Below the pieces are notes generated by a model. The model searched no databases and was not told the DNA's origin. It saw nothing but the letters and a program-made list of their open reading frames with translations. Shown here piece by piece: positions 10,001 to 22,000 of a stretch of 64,000 nucleotides of DNA (positions are counted from its first letter, which is position 1; each line of letters starts with the position of its first letter). Position numbers and translations under genes: made by a program. The stretch covers positions 1,178,001 to 1,242,000 of the forward strand of contig JAYJMM010000017.1 in the NCBI GenBank assembly GCA_037349105.1, read 5' to 3'. Source of the DNA: Limnomonas spitsbergensis. Lineage: Eukaryota > Chlorophyta > Chlorophyceae > Chlamydomonadales.

Positions 10001-13000
10001 GGTCCTGTGGGGCGGCAGAGTAAGTGAGGTTAAGGTTATGCAGCCGATCAAAAACTGCCGGTATACAGATTTATATACTGGTATGCAGAGGGTATGAACC
10101 TGGTATGCAGAGGGTATGAACCTGGTATGCAGAGGGTATGAACCTGGTACGCAGAGGGTATGAACCTGGTACGCAGAGGGTATGAACCTGGTATGCAGAG
10201 GGTATGAACCTGGTATGCAGAGGGTATGAACCTGGTATGCAGAGGGTATGAACCTGGTATGCAGAGGGTATGAACCTGGTATGCAGAGGGTATGAACGGC
10301 CAGAATCAGATATGCTTCAGGGAGAGAAGCCTCGAAAAGAACTCATGGCCACTCGAATATTTCTACACAAGCACGTGGCGCGGTTTCCGTGACACCCTCA
10401 TTTCTAGTTCTAAAGAATCCCGGTAAGTGATCATGAAATCCACAGAAAAAACATCAATGAATGTAAAGCTTCCCGAGGTTCCCAGATCTTGGCTCCAAAG
10501 ATGACTGCACACCCTTTCAAGCTGTCCCCTGTATCTGCTGACCGCGAGCGGGGGAGAGGGGCAGCCTGCCGGTCGCGTCTGCCTACGTCTGCCCGCGCCA
10601 GGTTAGGCTTTAAGTTTTACCTCCGTCCTACCCCGTTAACTTGCTTGTTGACCTAGTCACTTGCCTGCGGAAGTGATCTCAGGCCAAGCAAACGTCCCTT
10701 GCCCCGCCAGGGCGGCCTTTGCGCCTGTGGACAGCGCCGACCAGGACGCCGCGTCGTCTGTGAAGGTCTCATAGTCGTTGAGGTTGTTGGGCTTGAGAAC
10801 CTGTAGACACAAACGGCAACCAAGGTTACGACTAAGGGATGGAGAGCAACCACCTAGCGTACGACCTAAAACCTGCGGATATCCATACATATTGAACACC
10901 ACGACCCCTCCATCCTCCACCTCTCTTCCTCCTGCCACCTCCCTCCACACCACAACCCCTCCCCCCGCCCTCCCCCCTCTTTTCCTCCACACTACTGTCT
11001 TTCCATCCCACCCACTCTCTCCTGCCTGCTCCCTCTTTTCTCTCCGCACCTCTCCTCACATCACATTCCCTCCCTCCCGTCCCCTAGTCTTATCCTCCCT
11101 CCCTTCTTCTCACACCACAGTCCTTTCCTCCCCTCCCCCTTGACGCAAACCCGAGTCCCACCAGAAAGGATCAGTCCTCTCCCACCCACCTCCCACATCA
11201 TCCAAGGGATGCCTTGTCCCTGGATTGCAGCAATCTGTGAGCGCAACAAAGCCGCCTTGCTGCTGCCGAGCGCCCCAAACTCCTCGACGATAATCCGCTT
11301 GTTGGCGCTCTTGGCCTGCTGGAGGGCCGACCCCAGGTTGGACAGGCTGCCAGCATTGTAGGTGTGGACGCATATCACGTCAAGGGCTGGGCATTGGAAG
11401 TGTTGGACCAGCAAGGAATCTTGGATGTCCGCGCCCCCGCCTACAAGATTTGAGGTTCAGGGTCCAGGGTTAAGGTCCCCGTATCGTAGGGCCGTCTATT
11501 GCTGACAAAAGGATTGCAGGGGTCAAGGGGTTAAGGGTTTAGGGTTTATGTACCTGTGAGCAGGAGCACTCCCATGCTGACGAGAGGCCGGAGGGCGGTG
11601 GCGCGCTGGCAGATCCAGCCGGGGTTAGTGATGACATTGTTGGCCTGGTGGGCCTGGCCCTCATTCTGAATGTCAAAGCCAAAAATGGCGTTTGACAGGC
11701 TACCCCATTGCGGACTGCCCGCCATCTGTCCATTCCTGGGGGGGGGAGGAAGGGGCAAGCTAGATTTGTGGAAGATGCTACTCCACGTCTTGTTGCACAA
11801 TCAGCACATTCATGCAGAGAGGGAAGGGGCATGGCTGGTTTCAAGCCTACTTCATTTTAGGGCAGGGGGGAGGGGCAAATGACTGTGCTTGTGGAGTCTC
11901 AAAGCAATTGACTGGGAGTGCGTTTGGAGTGCCTAGCTGCTCGCTCTGTCAGCCGATCTACAGTTTGGGGTGACAAGCTGGGCGTTCCAGGAGGGGGCGT
12001 TCCGGGGCAGGGAGATGATCTGGCGGTCTTGCTTAGCTACAGAGGTAGCGCCCTCCAGGCAAATAAGGGAGCTATTGTGGGAAGGGGCGCGTAGGTGGCC
12101 CTGCCCCACCCGCCAGGCGGCAATAGTACAAAATTTGAGGCTGGCCGCTTAACCCCCTATAAACCCGAGTATCAAAGCACGCAATATAGCCCGGATGCCA
12201 TTGTGGCCCTCGTCTTCAGTTAGAGAAAGGGTAAGCAGAGACATGGAGGGCAAAGCACCTATGTGACACGATGTGCGCGAAGCGTCGATCCATGTCGGCC
12301 GCGGCTTGTGCGTTCACATAGAAAGGGCCGACTAAGTTGTTCTCCGGCTTCGCACAGTTGGGCGATGTGGGGATCTTGTACTTTGCGACGTACGCATCGT
12401 TGCCCCAGCAGCCAAGCATGTAGCGGTCGTGCAGCGCGATGATGAGCTTCATGCCACGGGCGAGCGTGCGCACCATGAGCGCGTCGATAGCTACCAGAAT
12501 ATTGTCGTTGTACGTGCCGACGGGGCTCTGCAGGATTCAAGGGTTTGTGGTTAGGGGTGTAGGGTTCACCTTTTGGGGTTGGGGGCTTGGGGTTCCAGGT
12601 TCAGAGCTTGGGGTTATAGGGGCCCTACAAGGGTCACAGGATGAGGCCTCAAACATGTTTGGCATGAAGAAGACCCCTCGAACCCAGGACGAAGAAGCGG
12701 ACCTCTCTGCTGCTCACCCTACTGCTCATCCTACGGCAGAACTCACGAAGACCCTGAGGCTGCCTCAGGTGCTCCTGTCTGCTTACCTCTACATCAGGCC
12801 AGGCATTGAGGCACTGCGGCCCTACGACCCTGCTGCCCTGTGGCCTTGCATCACTATCGCCCTGAGGCTCTCAAGCCTTCAGGCGCTTGTGCCTCCTTAC
12901 CTCAACATCAGCCAGGGCATTGCTGCCGGAGCCTTTGTAGTTGGAATTAACAGAGGTGATGAAGATGCGGACCACCTTGAGCCCAGCCGCCTGAGGCAGC

Positions 13001-16000
13001 AGGTGAGGAGGGGCGGACGAGCGATGGCAGAGATCCCAACAGGGCAAAGGGAGAGCAGGGGGGAGAGGGAGATCGCTACGTAGGGCACTGAGTGCTGCGG
13101 GTGGAATGTCGAAACCACCATAATAACCTTCACCCCCAAACCACACCAACAAACCCCAACCACATAAAATCTCGAGAGGTGGATAGGTTGTCATCGCTCG
13201 TCTGCCACCCTCCTTTGCTGCTGTGAGCCCTGCCAGTGCCCATAACCCTGACCCGGACCCCCCTTTACCTAATACTCTCCCCCCTGAACCCCAGGCTCTG
13301 CCCCCTTGAACCCCAGGCTCTGCCCCCTTGAACCCCAGGCTCTGCCCCCTTGAACCCCAGGCTCTGCCCCCTCTTCAGCCCTACCTGCATGGCATCCAGC
13401 ACCTTCACTTGGTCGCTGGGCTGCAAGGCATACAGGAAGAAGCTGCTGGCACCAGCAAAGGACCCACCACCAGGAATAAGGCCAGGGCCAGATCCTGTAG
13501 GATGGCAGATCAAAGGAGGCTCAGAATCAATGTGTCAAGACACGGAGGAGAGTTAGTGCAAATACACATTTTGTGGGGAAAGCAAGGGAGGTGGCAGTTG
13601 AGCAGTCACAAGTGAGTCGGCCGGATCTATCTAGACGGGGGTGATGCTTGGGCTATGAATACCACCCACTGAGGCTCCCGTTCTCACCACCGCCGACACA
13701 GTTGCAGTTACTATCGCATTTGCAGCCTCCGTCAGCTTGTGATAGATCGCATTTGGAACAGGCTGACCAGCCGCTGACACAGTTGCAATTATTGTCACAT
13801 TTGCAGCCTCCATTAGCCGGTGATAGTTCGCATTTGGAACAGGCTGACCAGCCGCTGACACAGTTGCAGTTATTGTCACACTTGCAGCCTCCGTCAGCTG
13901 CTGATAGATCGCATTTGGCACAGCCTGCAAAAGGCAGTGGACAAGCAGCGTGTGATGTGACACTGAGGAGATGCAGGAATATGGTGGATGACATGAAGTA
14001 AAAGTAAATGGGCTGTCAACCACAAGCAGATGCTCTGGGGGCTTGATTTGTGGTCATCACAATGCCCGCACGGCGCAGATCTGTTCCGATCATTCTGACC
14101 CTACGGTCCAATACGTGATCCAGATGAGGCTCAGTGCTACTTTGGTTCAGTAACAGTCCACGATGGCTGCCTCGAGGCTAATGGCATGACCGCATGCACC
14201 ATCAGCATAGTGTATGACCACTTAGGCCACCTAGCCGGGGGCCTGCAGTAATAGACTGAAGAGCTCTGATTGCGGCCCCAACCTTGGGCCAGGGGGATGA
14301 GGCCTCCCTTCAAGGGGTGAATCCCTCCTTTCTGACCAGCCATGTCCCCTTTCACTGGCCATGTCCCGTTTCACTGGCCATGTTTCTGATTTGTATTTGT
14401 TTCTCACCAGGCACGGGTCCAGTGCTAGGCGTAGGTCCGGAGGTAGGGCCAGGTCCTGTAGGAGGGCAGAGCAAGCGAGGTTAAGAGTCAATGTATAAAG
14501 GCACGGAAGGGAGGGAGTGCAAATACACGGGTTCTTGTGTGAACTTGGGAGTGCCAACGGTGATTGGATACATGTGAAAGCAGAGGGGGGAGTATTCCTT
14601 CCTGCAGGGAGGGAGACATACAGGGAGGCAAGAAGACCAGGGTACGAACAAGAGGGCAATACAAGGGAGCAGCAAGGAGGGGGGGAGAGGGCCCACATGG
14701 ATCGAATGTAGGTGAGGCAGATAGGGGTCGAAGATAGGGGAGTAATGTAGTAGGGGGCAGAGAAGGGAGGCAGGTAGGGGAGGCTGGTAGGGGAGGGAGG
14801 TAGGGGAGGCAGGTAGTATGTCAGGTGTGGTAAAGGAAGCAAGCAAGGGAGCAGAGTTGGGCAGTTACAAGTGCATCCGCCAGGTCTGTCTAGACGGGGG
14901 TGATGCTTGAGCTGTGAATGCCACCCACTGAGGCTCCCGTTCTCACCACCGCCGACACAGTTGCAGTTATTGTCACATTTGCAGCCTCCATCAGCCTGTG
15001 ATAGATCGCATTTGGAACAGCTTGACCAGCCGCTGACACAGTTGCAGTTATTGTCACATTTGCAGCCTCCGTTAGCCGGTGAGAGCTTGCATTTCGCACA
15101 AGCTGCAAAAGGTAGTGTACAAGCAATGTGTGACGTGATGCAGGAATATGGCGGGATAACATTCAGCAAAAGTGCATGGGCTATCAAACAGAAGCGTATG
15201 CTTTGGGGCTTAATTTATGGTCACCGCAGTGCCCCCGCGAGGTGTGGCACAGATCTGTTCCGATCATTCTGCTGCCAACAGAAATCTGAGGGTGACATTT
15301 CGTTTTTTCACTTTTGGAAACACTGGCAGCACATGTGCCCATGCTGGTCACACTTGCCCCTGGCAGCACATGTGCCCATGCTGGTCACACTTGCCCCTGG
15401 CATGGCCTTATTCGCCTCACATACATCCCTCCTTCTGGCCAGCCATGCCCCCTTTCAGTAGCCATACTAGAAATGTAACCATGCGCACCAGTTTGGTCGA
15501 CAGCGCCAGCATTAGAGCCTGCACCAGAGCCTGCAACAGAATAAGACATACACAAGGAACTGTTAAGAAGTGTTTGGGAATTGGATAATCGCTGTAAATG
15601 CTTGAAATGGTAGGGGATTTTTGCACGGCAAGTCGTTACATCGTTAACGCAACCACACTAGAGCCTTTTTCGACAGGGCCAAGCAGAGCGAACCGGAAGA
15701 CAAAGAGAAGACTGGGAAAAGCTAAGAAACTAAAGCAAACGACACGAGATCAAAAGTGGAGCTAAGACGTTATCTGATGCTGCACTCTTAAGCCCCAGAT
15801 CGGCAGTGGGACAAACAACTGGGACGACAAATGACTTTCCTGCATGCATAGCGGCAAGTCACAGGCGGACGGGGCACTGAGCACATCTAATTGGCCTTGG
15901 GTCAGGTATGAAGGACAACAAAGAAGGATTTTGCAGTCAAAAACTTGATTTAGCCCCAGACCTTCAGAATTCACACGGACAAGCCCATGCAATACCCTTC

Positions 16001-16565
16001 ACCCGTTTTGCAGACTAGCATGTATTAGTTACGTACTGACATGGTTGCATACTTGCATGCAACAGGCCAATGCCCCACTGCCCCCTGCGGCCCAAAGGTC
16101 ACCATGTAAACATGCATCCACAAGCTGCATGGTAAGTGCTGTATGTGCTGCACAAAGCAAGCTTGACAACTAGGCCTGTTATGGTGCAGAGCGGTTTGCA
16201 TGGCTAAAGAGCCATATTCCCAACCCATTACCAATTCACCATGCCCATGCTCATGCATGGAGAGGCCAGTATCACATCATATCAAATTGCTGATATGATG
16301 TGATATGAAGGCCCCAAAGACCATATCGTGGGGTTTGGGTAAAGGTAGCATTGATTGGGTGATGAGCTTCAGTTCCAAACTTCCAGGCCGGAATCATCAA
16401 GGAACACGCGCCCCGGCTTATGATCATATGGTCATGACACTGACAGTTCTTGTAGTTATAATGATAATGGCCACGATGGATCGACCCACCATACACCGGG
16501 ACTTGAAAACTGCAGACGAGCATGAACGCCATCAAGGTACTGACGGTTCGGCGGGAAGGCGTCAT
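7062..16565 (-). CDS. GH5L1: secreted GH5-family glycosidase with Cys-rich repeats and trefoil-like domains
   Basis: Sixteen exons: 16565-16490, 15530-15489, 15102-14947, 14455-14408, 13924-13688, 13494-13385, 12990-12901, 12527-12259, 11735-11554, 11440-11190, 10800-10665, 10004-9939, 8018-7911, 7555-7430, 7345-7178, 7135-7062. They total 2,139 nt (712 residues plus TAA) with all phases matching. Residues 1-25: signal peptide (hydrophobic [10 protein letters not shown]). 26-39 and 92-107: Gly/Ser and Pro/Thr linkers. 40-91 and 108-186: two and three copies of a 27-residue six-Cys repeat (CxxC, GGCKC, CNC). About 187-532: GH5 (TIM-barrel glycosidase, mannanase/cellulase-like), with acid/base Glu368 in FDIQNEG, HTYN at 429-432, nucleophile Glu457 in VEEFG and PWMMWE. 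533-554: Pro/Thr linker. 555-590 and 591-632: trefoil-like (DCG, ARGC, GPWCW; one Cys of the usual CC is Thr). 633-712: unknown module. Exon 11 uses a GC donor; the last intron is only 42 bp. Likely acts on extracellular mannan or glucan; the substrate is inferred. Confidence 0.85.
8021..8790. repeat. G-rich minisatellite in GH5L1 intron 12
   Basis: Variants of ggggcaggggtggacaagga, with alternating aaaaggggtgggtaa blocks, run for about 770 bp. Long open frames on both strands here are repeat artefacts. The plus strand is G-rich and could form G-quadruplexes. Confidence 0.9.
9446..9916. repeat. 17-bp minisatellite in GH5L1 intron 12
   Basis: About 27 nearly perfect copies of cattccaaatacagcct, with rare ctttcc variants. 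Seventeen is not a multiple of three but three units (51 bp) are, which gives a spurious 177-codon plus-strand frame. Confidence 0.95.
10079..10297. repeat. 22-bp minisatellite in GH5L1 intron 11
   Basis: About ten copies of ggtatgcagagggtatgaac plus ct, two with a c/t change (tacgc). It lies in the intron that follows the GC donor of exon 11. Confidence 0.95.
13268..13375. repeat. 22-bp minisatellite in GH5L1 intron 6
   Basis: Four to five copies of ctctgcccccttgaacccca plus gg directly downstream (in gene sense) of exon 6. Confidence 0.85.
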
Positions 16566-16725
16566 CGAGTAAGAGTAATAGAGATGAATTGCAATCACAT
16601 AAGCCATGCCGTCCCTCTTATAGCCGGGGGATTGCTGGGGGTAGTCGGCTGCCCTAGCAACGTTCCCCGGGAAGGCAGCTGCCCTAGCTACATTCCCCGG
16701 ATAGGCAGCTGCCCATCATTTCTGG

Positions 16726-16746
16726 GTACCCACGAACCGTGGGTAC
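16726..16746 (-). promoter_or_regulatory. conserved hairpin in the GH5L1 5' leader
   Basis: Perfect 9-bp arms (gtacccacg / cgtgggtac) around a 3-nt loop, about 160 bp upstream of the start codon. The same hairpin sits at the same place in both GH5L2 leaders (42,960 and 60,174), next to repeated gcagctgcctt motifs. Its conservation between diverged paralogs suggests an RNA or DNA element in the leader; the function is unknown. Confidence 0.55.
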
Positions 16747-17000
16747 AACTCTTGTCATAGCATCGCCTTGTCCCAGAAGGCCAACTCCGGAGAGCGCACA
16801 TACATGAGGGACCATGACCCCGTCCGAATACACGGTCGGGCAGGAGGACGGAATTTCCCTGCGGAGATTTCCTCATGTCCCGCTCACAGCCTCTGACCCG
16901 CTCAAGGTGTGCTGCCTGTGGTGTGAAGAGTTCCCAGATACAATTTCCCGTGCCTAGTCGTTTATCTATATCGTTAAATGCGTGAGGACAAGTGGTCAGG

Positions 17001-17006
17001 TTTATA
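17001..17006 (-). promoter_or_regulatory. TATA box of GH5L1
   Basis: TATAAA on the minus strand in the context gtgtataaacctgacca, matched by gtgtataaaaccgacca ahead of GH5L2. It is about 435 bp upstream of the start codon, giving a long leader, and follows directly after the 34-bp satellite. Confidence 0.6.
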
Positions 17007-17029
17007 CACCTGGCGGACAGTGTGTCTCT

Positions 17030-17995
17030 GGCCAGGCCATGTACCAAGTGCATGTTGAAGCATAGGCATGCCAGGTACCATGTGCATGCTTAAGCATTGA
17101 CATACCAGGTAGTAACATATGCGTCTTAAAGCATGGGCAGGCCGGGTACCATGGGCATGCTGAAACAAGGACAGGCCAGGTAGTAACATGTGCATGCTGA
17201 AGCATGGACAGGCCGGGTACCGTGTGCATGCTGAAACATGGACATGCCGGGTACCATGTGCATGCTGAAACATGGACAGGCCGGGTGTCATGAGCATGCT
17301 GAAACATGGACAGGCCGGGTACCATGTGCATGCTGAAACATGCACAGGCCGGGTGTCATGTGAATGCTGAAACATGCACAGGCCGGGTGTCATGTGCATG
17401 CTAAAACATGGACAGGCCGGGTGTCATGTGCATGCTGAAACATGGACAGGCCGGGTACCATGTGCATGGTGAAACATGGACAGGCCGGATACCATGGGCA
17501 TGCTGAAACAAGGACAGACCGGGTGTCATGTGCATGCTGAAACATGGACAGGCCGGGTACCATGGGCATGCTGAAACAAAGACAGGCCAGGTAGTAACAT
17601 GTGCATGCTGAAACATGGACAGGCCGGGTACCATGTGCATGCTGAAACATGGACAGGCCGGGTACCATGGGCATGCTGAAACAAGGACAGACCGGGTGTC
17701 ATGTGCATGCTGAAACATGGACAGGCCGGGTGTCATGTGCATGCTGAAACATGGACAGGCCGGGTGTCATGTGCATGCTGAAACATGGTCAGGCCAGGTA
17801 GTAACATGTGCGTGCTGAAACATTGACAGGCCAGGTAGTACCATGTGCATGCTGAAGCATGGACAGGCCGGGTACCATGTGCATGCTGAAACATGGACAG
17901 GCCAGGTAGTAACATGTGCATGCTGAAGCATGGACAGGCCGGGTAACATGTGCCTGCCGAAGCATGGACAGGCCAGGTACCATGTGCATGCTGAA
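17030..17995. repeat. 34-bp satellite upstream of GH5L1
   Basis: About 26 copies of a roughly 34-41-bp unit containing catgtgcatgctgaaacatg and gacaggccgggta, with interspersed gtagtaaca variants. Fewer, more degenerate copies in the opposite orientation occur at 42,400 and 59,614, in each case just upstream of the TATA box of a GH5L gene. The repeat therefore travels with this promoter. Confidence 0.95.
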
Positions 17996-19039
17996 GCGTT
18001 GGTTACGCTAAACTGGGCTGCTTGTCTCTCGGGTACCGGCCCCGCATCTTCAATCTTTTTGGCAGGGTGCCAACTGGGCGCTAAGGTCTGCGCGGCGCCT
18101 CTCTCCTTGAACGGGACAGGCTTAGGCGAGCTCAGCGTCCTGGAGACTGGCCGCCAGGTGCTCCTGGTGGCTATGCACCGCCTGGGTTTCTTACATTGCA
18201 ATACATTTACAATTCATACCCAAGGGAAGGCAAATCAAATCTACAGTACCAGTACTGTACAGGATACTTTATACATTTATAAGGAAACCATCGGTATGAG
18301 AGATCTGAAATGGACAGCGGTGGGGAATATGTACAAAGGCCCTAGGGGGCATACCTACCAATATAGACACAGGGCGACATACTGCACCTTTTGAATTGAG
18401 TGCTTAACTGCTTATCCAGGAAATGAAGGTCTTGCTGGAGGTGCTTTCTTAACAATGGTGCAATGCCTCATGGTAGGCAAAGGAAAGAAGCATGTGTTCC
18501 CCTGATAGCTTCATCCGGCCCAAGAGGGCAAGGGCTTTCCATCCATCAGATGGCCCCCCCATTGCTTCATCCATCCCATGAGTGACAAGAGCTTTTCAGC
18601 AGCTGGTCCCCCATCACTCAATCACATGAAATACGAGGGCTTTCTAGCAGCTGGTCTCCCCATGGCTTCATCCGGCACAATGGGGGGACGGTGTTTATTT
18701 TTGCGTGGCTTAGTCAGCCACAGTTCAGTAACATTTCAGCCGGCCTTCGGCTAAGACCACACGCACTGCCTCTGAGCCATGCTCGTTCCTTGGACCGTCG
18801 GCCACAGACCCGGTCTGGACTTGAGCCCAGCAGGTCCTTGACCGCCGTGGGGCGGCCCGCCGCAGGTTGACACACACAGCGGAAAGTAGGGGCATGTAGG
18901 ATGCCCATCGGAGGATGGTACCTCACGGGGAAAAGAACATACTGCCACAGGATAACACCCAATGGAAGGTGGACATACGGAGTGTTTGTGTGTGTGTGTG
19001 TGTGTGCTTTTGACGGCTCTCGGCGTCTTGGATCATCAA
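17996..19039. other. no firm gene; short repeats
   Basis: An open plus-strand stretch at about 17,990-18,394 (LGAKVCAAPLSLNGTG ...) is not recognisable. A (TG)n run lies at about 18,985-19,008. The part from about 18,690 to 18,860 is a reverse copy of the dispersed 130-bp repeat also seen at 19,873. Confidence 0.4.
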
Positions 19040-22000
19040 CTAATTGGGCATGCCCACTTTCACCGCCTCTGGCCGTGTCATACCTGTCAGTTCCACACTC
19101 GTCCTAGGTTCACACTCCACAGTCTCATGTGGCTGGTCCTCTGCGGCAACTGCCGGCACCTTCTCGGCAGCTGCCTGTCCTGCCTCGTCCCTGCCTCCCA
19201 CGGCAACTGCCGGGAGCTTCTTGGCAGCTGCCCGCGCCTCCTCTTCGCTGTCCTCCAGCTGCTCCGCGAGCTTCTGCGCCTCAAACCACGCCATACCATT
19301 GTCGGCGTGCGTCCCGCCCAGCTCGCATGGCAGCACGTCGGGGGATATGAGCGCGTGCAGCTCGGACTTCTCGTTGCCAAACATGCGGACGCGCTCGCGC
19401 ATCTTCTGGCCCATGAAGGGGCGAGCAATGGCCATCCTGCGAGCAGGTGTGGGTGTGAGCTGGGCGTGCACCAACACGAGTCGTGGTTAAGGCATGACAA
19501 GCCGGAGCAGCTCCTTGCCATTAAATAGCCAGCAGGTGGGCACTACGTCGTTTAGCCCATGAAGGGGGGCCTGCACTAGCCGTTCTTTGGAGTCTAGCGA
19601 GTACGATTCAGAAACACAGGGTTTAGGGTGGTAAGTGAAAATGCAGAGGGGACAGGCATTAAGTCAGACCACCGCCTGATGCATGCACCAGGCGAAGCTG
19701 CAAGGAGCTCTCAGCAGTTCCCAGGTTAGGTATTCCATATAATGAAATCTATATGAAATCTATATGATTATATGAAATCTATATGATTATATGATATCTA
19801 TATGATGAGCATTATGATATATGATATGAAATATACATCAGTGTTTCTTTTAGTGGGCACCTGACCACCTGTAGGGGGCCGCCGGGCGGCCACCACTGGG
19901 CCAATTGGGACAACATCTTGACCGACCTATGGCCGGTGGCCCGAGCAGCAGGACTTGCTGCCCCAGGCCCCCACGGCCGTAGGCCGTGATGTAGCTGAAT
20001 TGTGGCTGAAGCGCGTTAAAAAAAACACGGATGTTTATATCATTATGTTCAGCACGCTGAGACGGCTAAGGTATGCGAGGTCACACAAGGGGGGCATACG
20101 AAGCTGTAAGGTGCTAGCAGCGGCTCTGAGGTTCGGCCTGATGTTGTAAATCAAGCCAGCAGTACTGTCCACAGGGTTGTGAGGTGTTGCAACCATGTCA
20201 GTGTGATATTACACTACATGCCGGTACTGTTCGCAGGGTTGTAAGGTGTTGCAACCATGTCAGTGTGATATTACACTACATGCCGGTACTGTTCGCAGGG
20301 TTGCGAGGTGATGAAACCATGTCAGTGTGATATTACACTACATGCCGGTACTGTTCGCAGGGTTGCGAGGTGTTGCAACCATGTCAGTGTGATATTACAC
20401 TACATGCCGGTACTGTTCGCAGGGTTGTGAGGTGTTGCAACCATGTCAGTGTGATATTACACTACATGCCGGTACTGTTCGCAGGGTTGTGAGGTGATGA
20501 AACCATGTCAGTGTGATATTACACTACATGCCGGTACTGTTCGCAGGGTTGTGAGGTGTTGCAACCATGTCAGTGTGATATTACACTACATGCCGGTACT
20601 GTTCGCAGGGTTGCGAGGTGTTGCAACCATGTCAGTGTGATATTACACTACATGCCGGTACTGTTCGCAGGGTTGCGAGGTGATGAAACCATGTCAGTGT
20701 GATATTACACTACATGCCGGTACTGTTCGCAGGGTTGCGAGGTGTTGCAACCATGTCAGTGTGATATTACACTACATGCCGGTACTGTTCGCAGGGTTGT
20801 GAGGTGTTGCAACCATGTCAGTGTGATATTACACTACATGCCGGTACTGTTCGCAGGGTTGTGAGGTGATGAAACCATGTCAGTGTGATATTACACTACA
20901 TGCCGGTACTGTTCGCAGGGTTGTGAGGTGTTGCAACCATGTCAGTGTGATATTACACTACATGCCGGTACTGTTCGCAGGGTTGCGAGGTGTTGCAACC
21001 ATGTCAGTGTGATATTACACTACATGCCGGTACTGTTCGCAGGGTTGCGAGGTGATGAAACCATGTCAGTGTGATATTACACTACATGCCGGTACTGTTC
21101 GCAGGGTTGTGAGGTGATGAAACCATGTCAGTGTGATATTACACTACATGCCGGTACTGTTCGCAGGGTTGTGAGGTGATGAAACCATGTCAGTGTGATA
21201 TTACACTACATGCCGGTACTGTTCGCAGGGTTCCGAGGTGATGAAACCATGTCAGTGTGATATTACACTACATGCCGGTACTGTTCGCAGGGTTGCGAGG
21301 TGATGAAACCATGTCAGTGTGATATTACACTACATGCCGGTACTGTTCGCAGGGTTCCGAGGTGATGAAACCATGTCAGTGTGTATATTGTACCGCATGC
21401 CGGTACTGTTTGGAGGGTCTTGAGTTCTTGAAACTGTTCAAATAGCAACACCTTGGCTTGGAAAGACAGGCCGTCTGGAAGCTCCTGTAGCCAGGCTTAG
21501 AGGCTAGTAGAGGTAAAGGCTTAGAAACGCGTAGGTTTATAACCTTCTGGGCCAATAGCTTTATAAGCATGCAGGCCTACAGGCCAATAGGCTTATGCAC
21601 TTATAGGTGTATAAGCTTTTGGGCTTTTAGGCTTATAAGCTTCTAGGTTATCAAAATGACAGGCTTTAAGGCTTAGAGACCTAGAAACGTTCATGAAGCT
21701 CATATATGGTATATAGGTTATTGATGATCCAGATGGTTTAGGGTTTATGGGTTATGGGTTAAGGGTTTAGAAGCTCCAAGCCTTTTAAAAATATTGGGCT
21801 TACATGAAGCTCATGTATATGGGCTGGTTGATGATCCAGATGCCCTTGAGGCGGAAGGGGGCACACTTCTGCATGAAGTTGAAGTTGGCCCGCATCACTT
21901 CGGAGGGCATGTGGCTGTTGAATCGAACGGCCTGCGGCAATAAGGATGATGGGGGGGAATGCTTAATAAGCTGGCGCACAATAAGGAAGGGGGGGGGAAT

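Noticed and set aside
10657..10800. Ending GH5L1 at the in-frame TGA after SAGK near 10,657
   Set aside because: A GC donor (cag|GCAAGT) just before it gives phase 1, matching the linker exon at 10,004 and the trefoil-like exons, and the paralog logic supports continuation. A short isoform remains possible.
16974..17921. Minus-strand frames repeating SMFQHAHGTRPVHVSACT
   Set aside because: Translations of the 34-bp satellite upstream of GH5L1.
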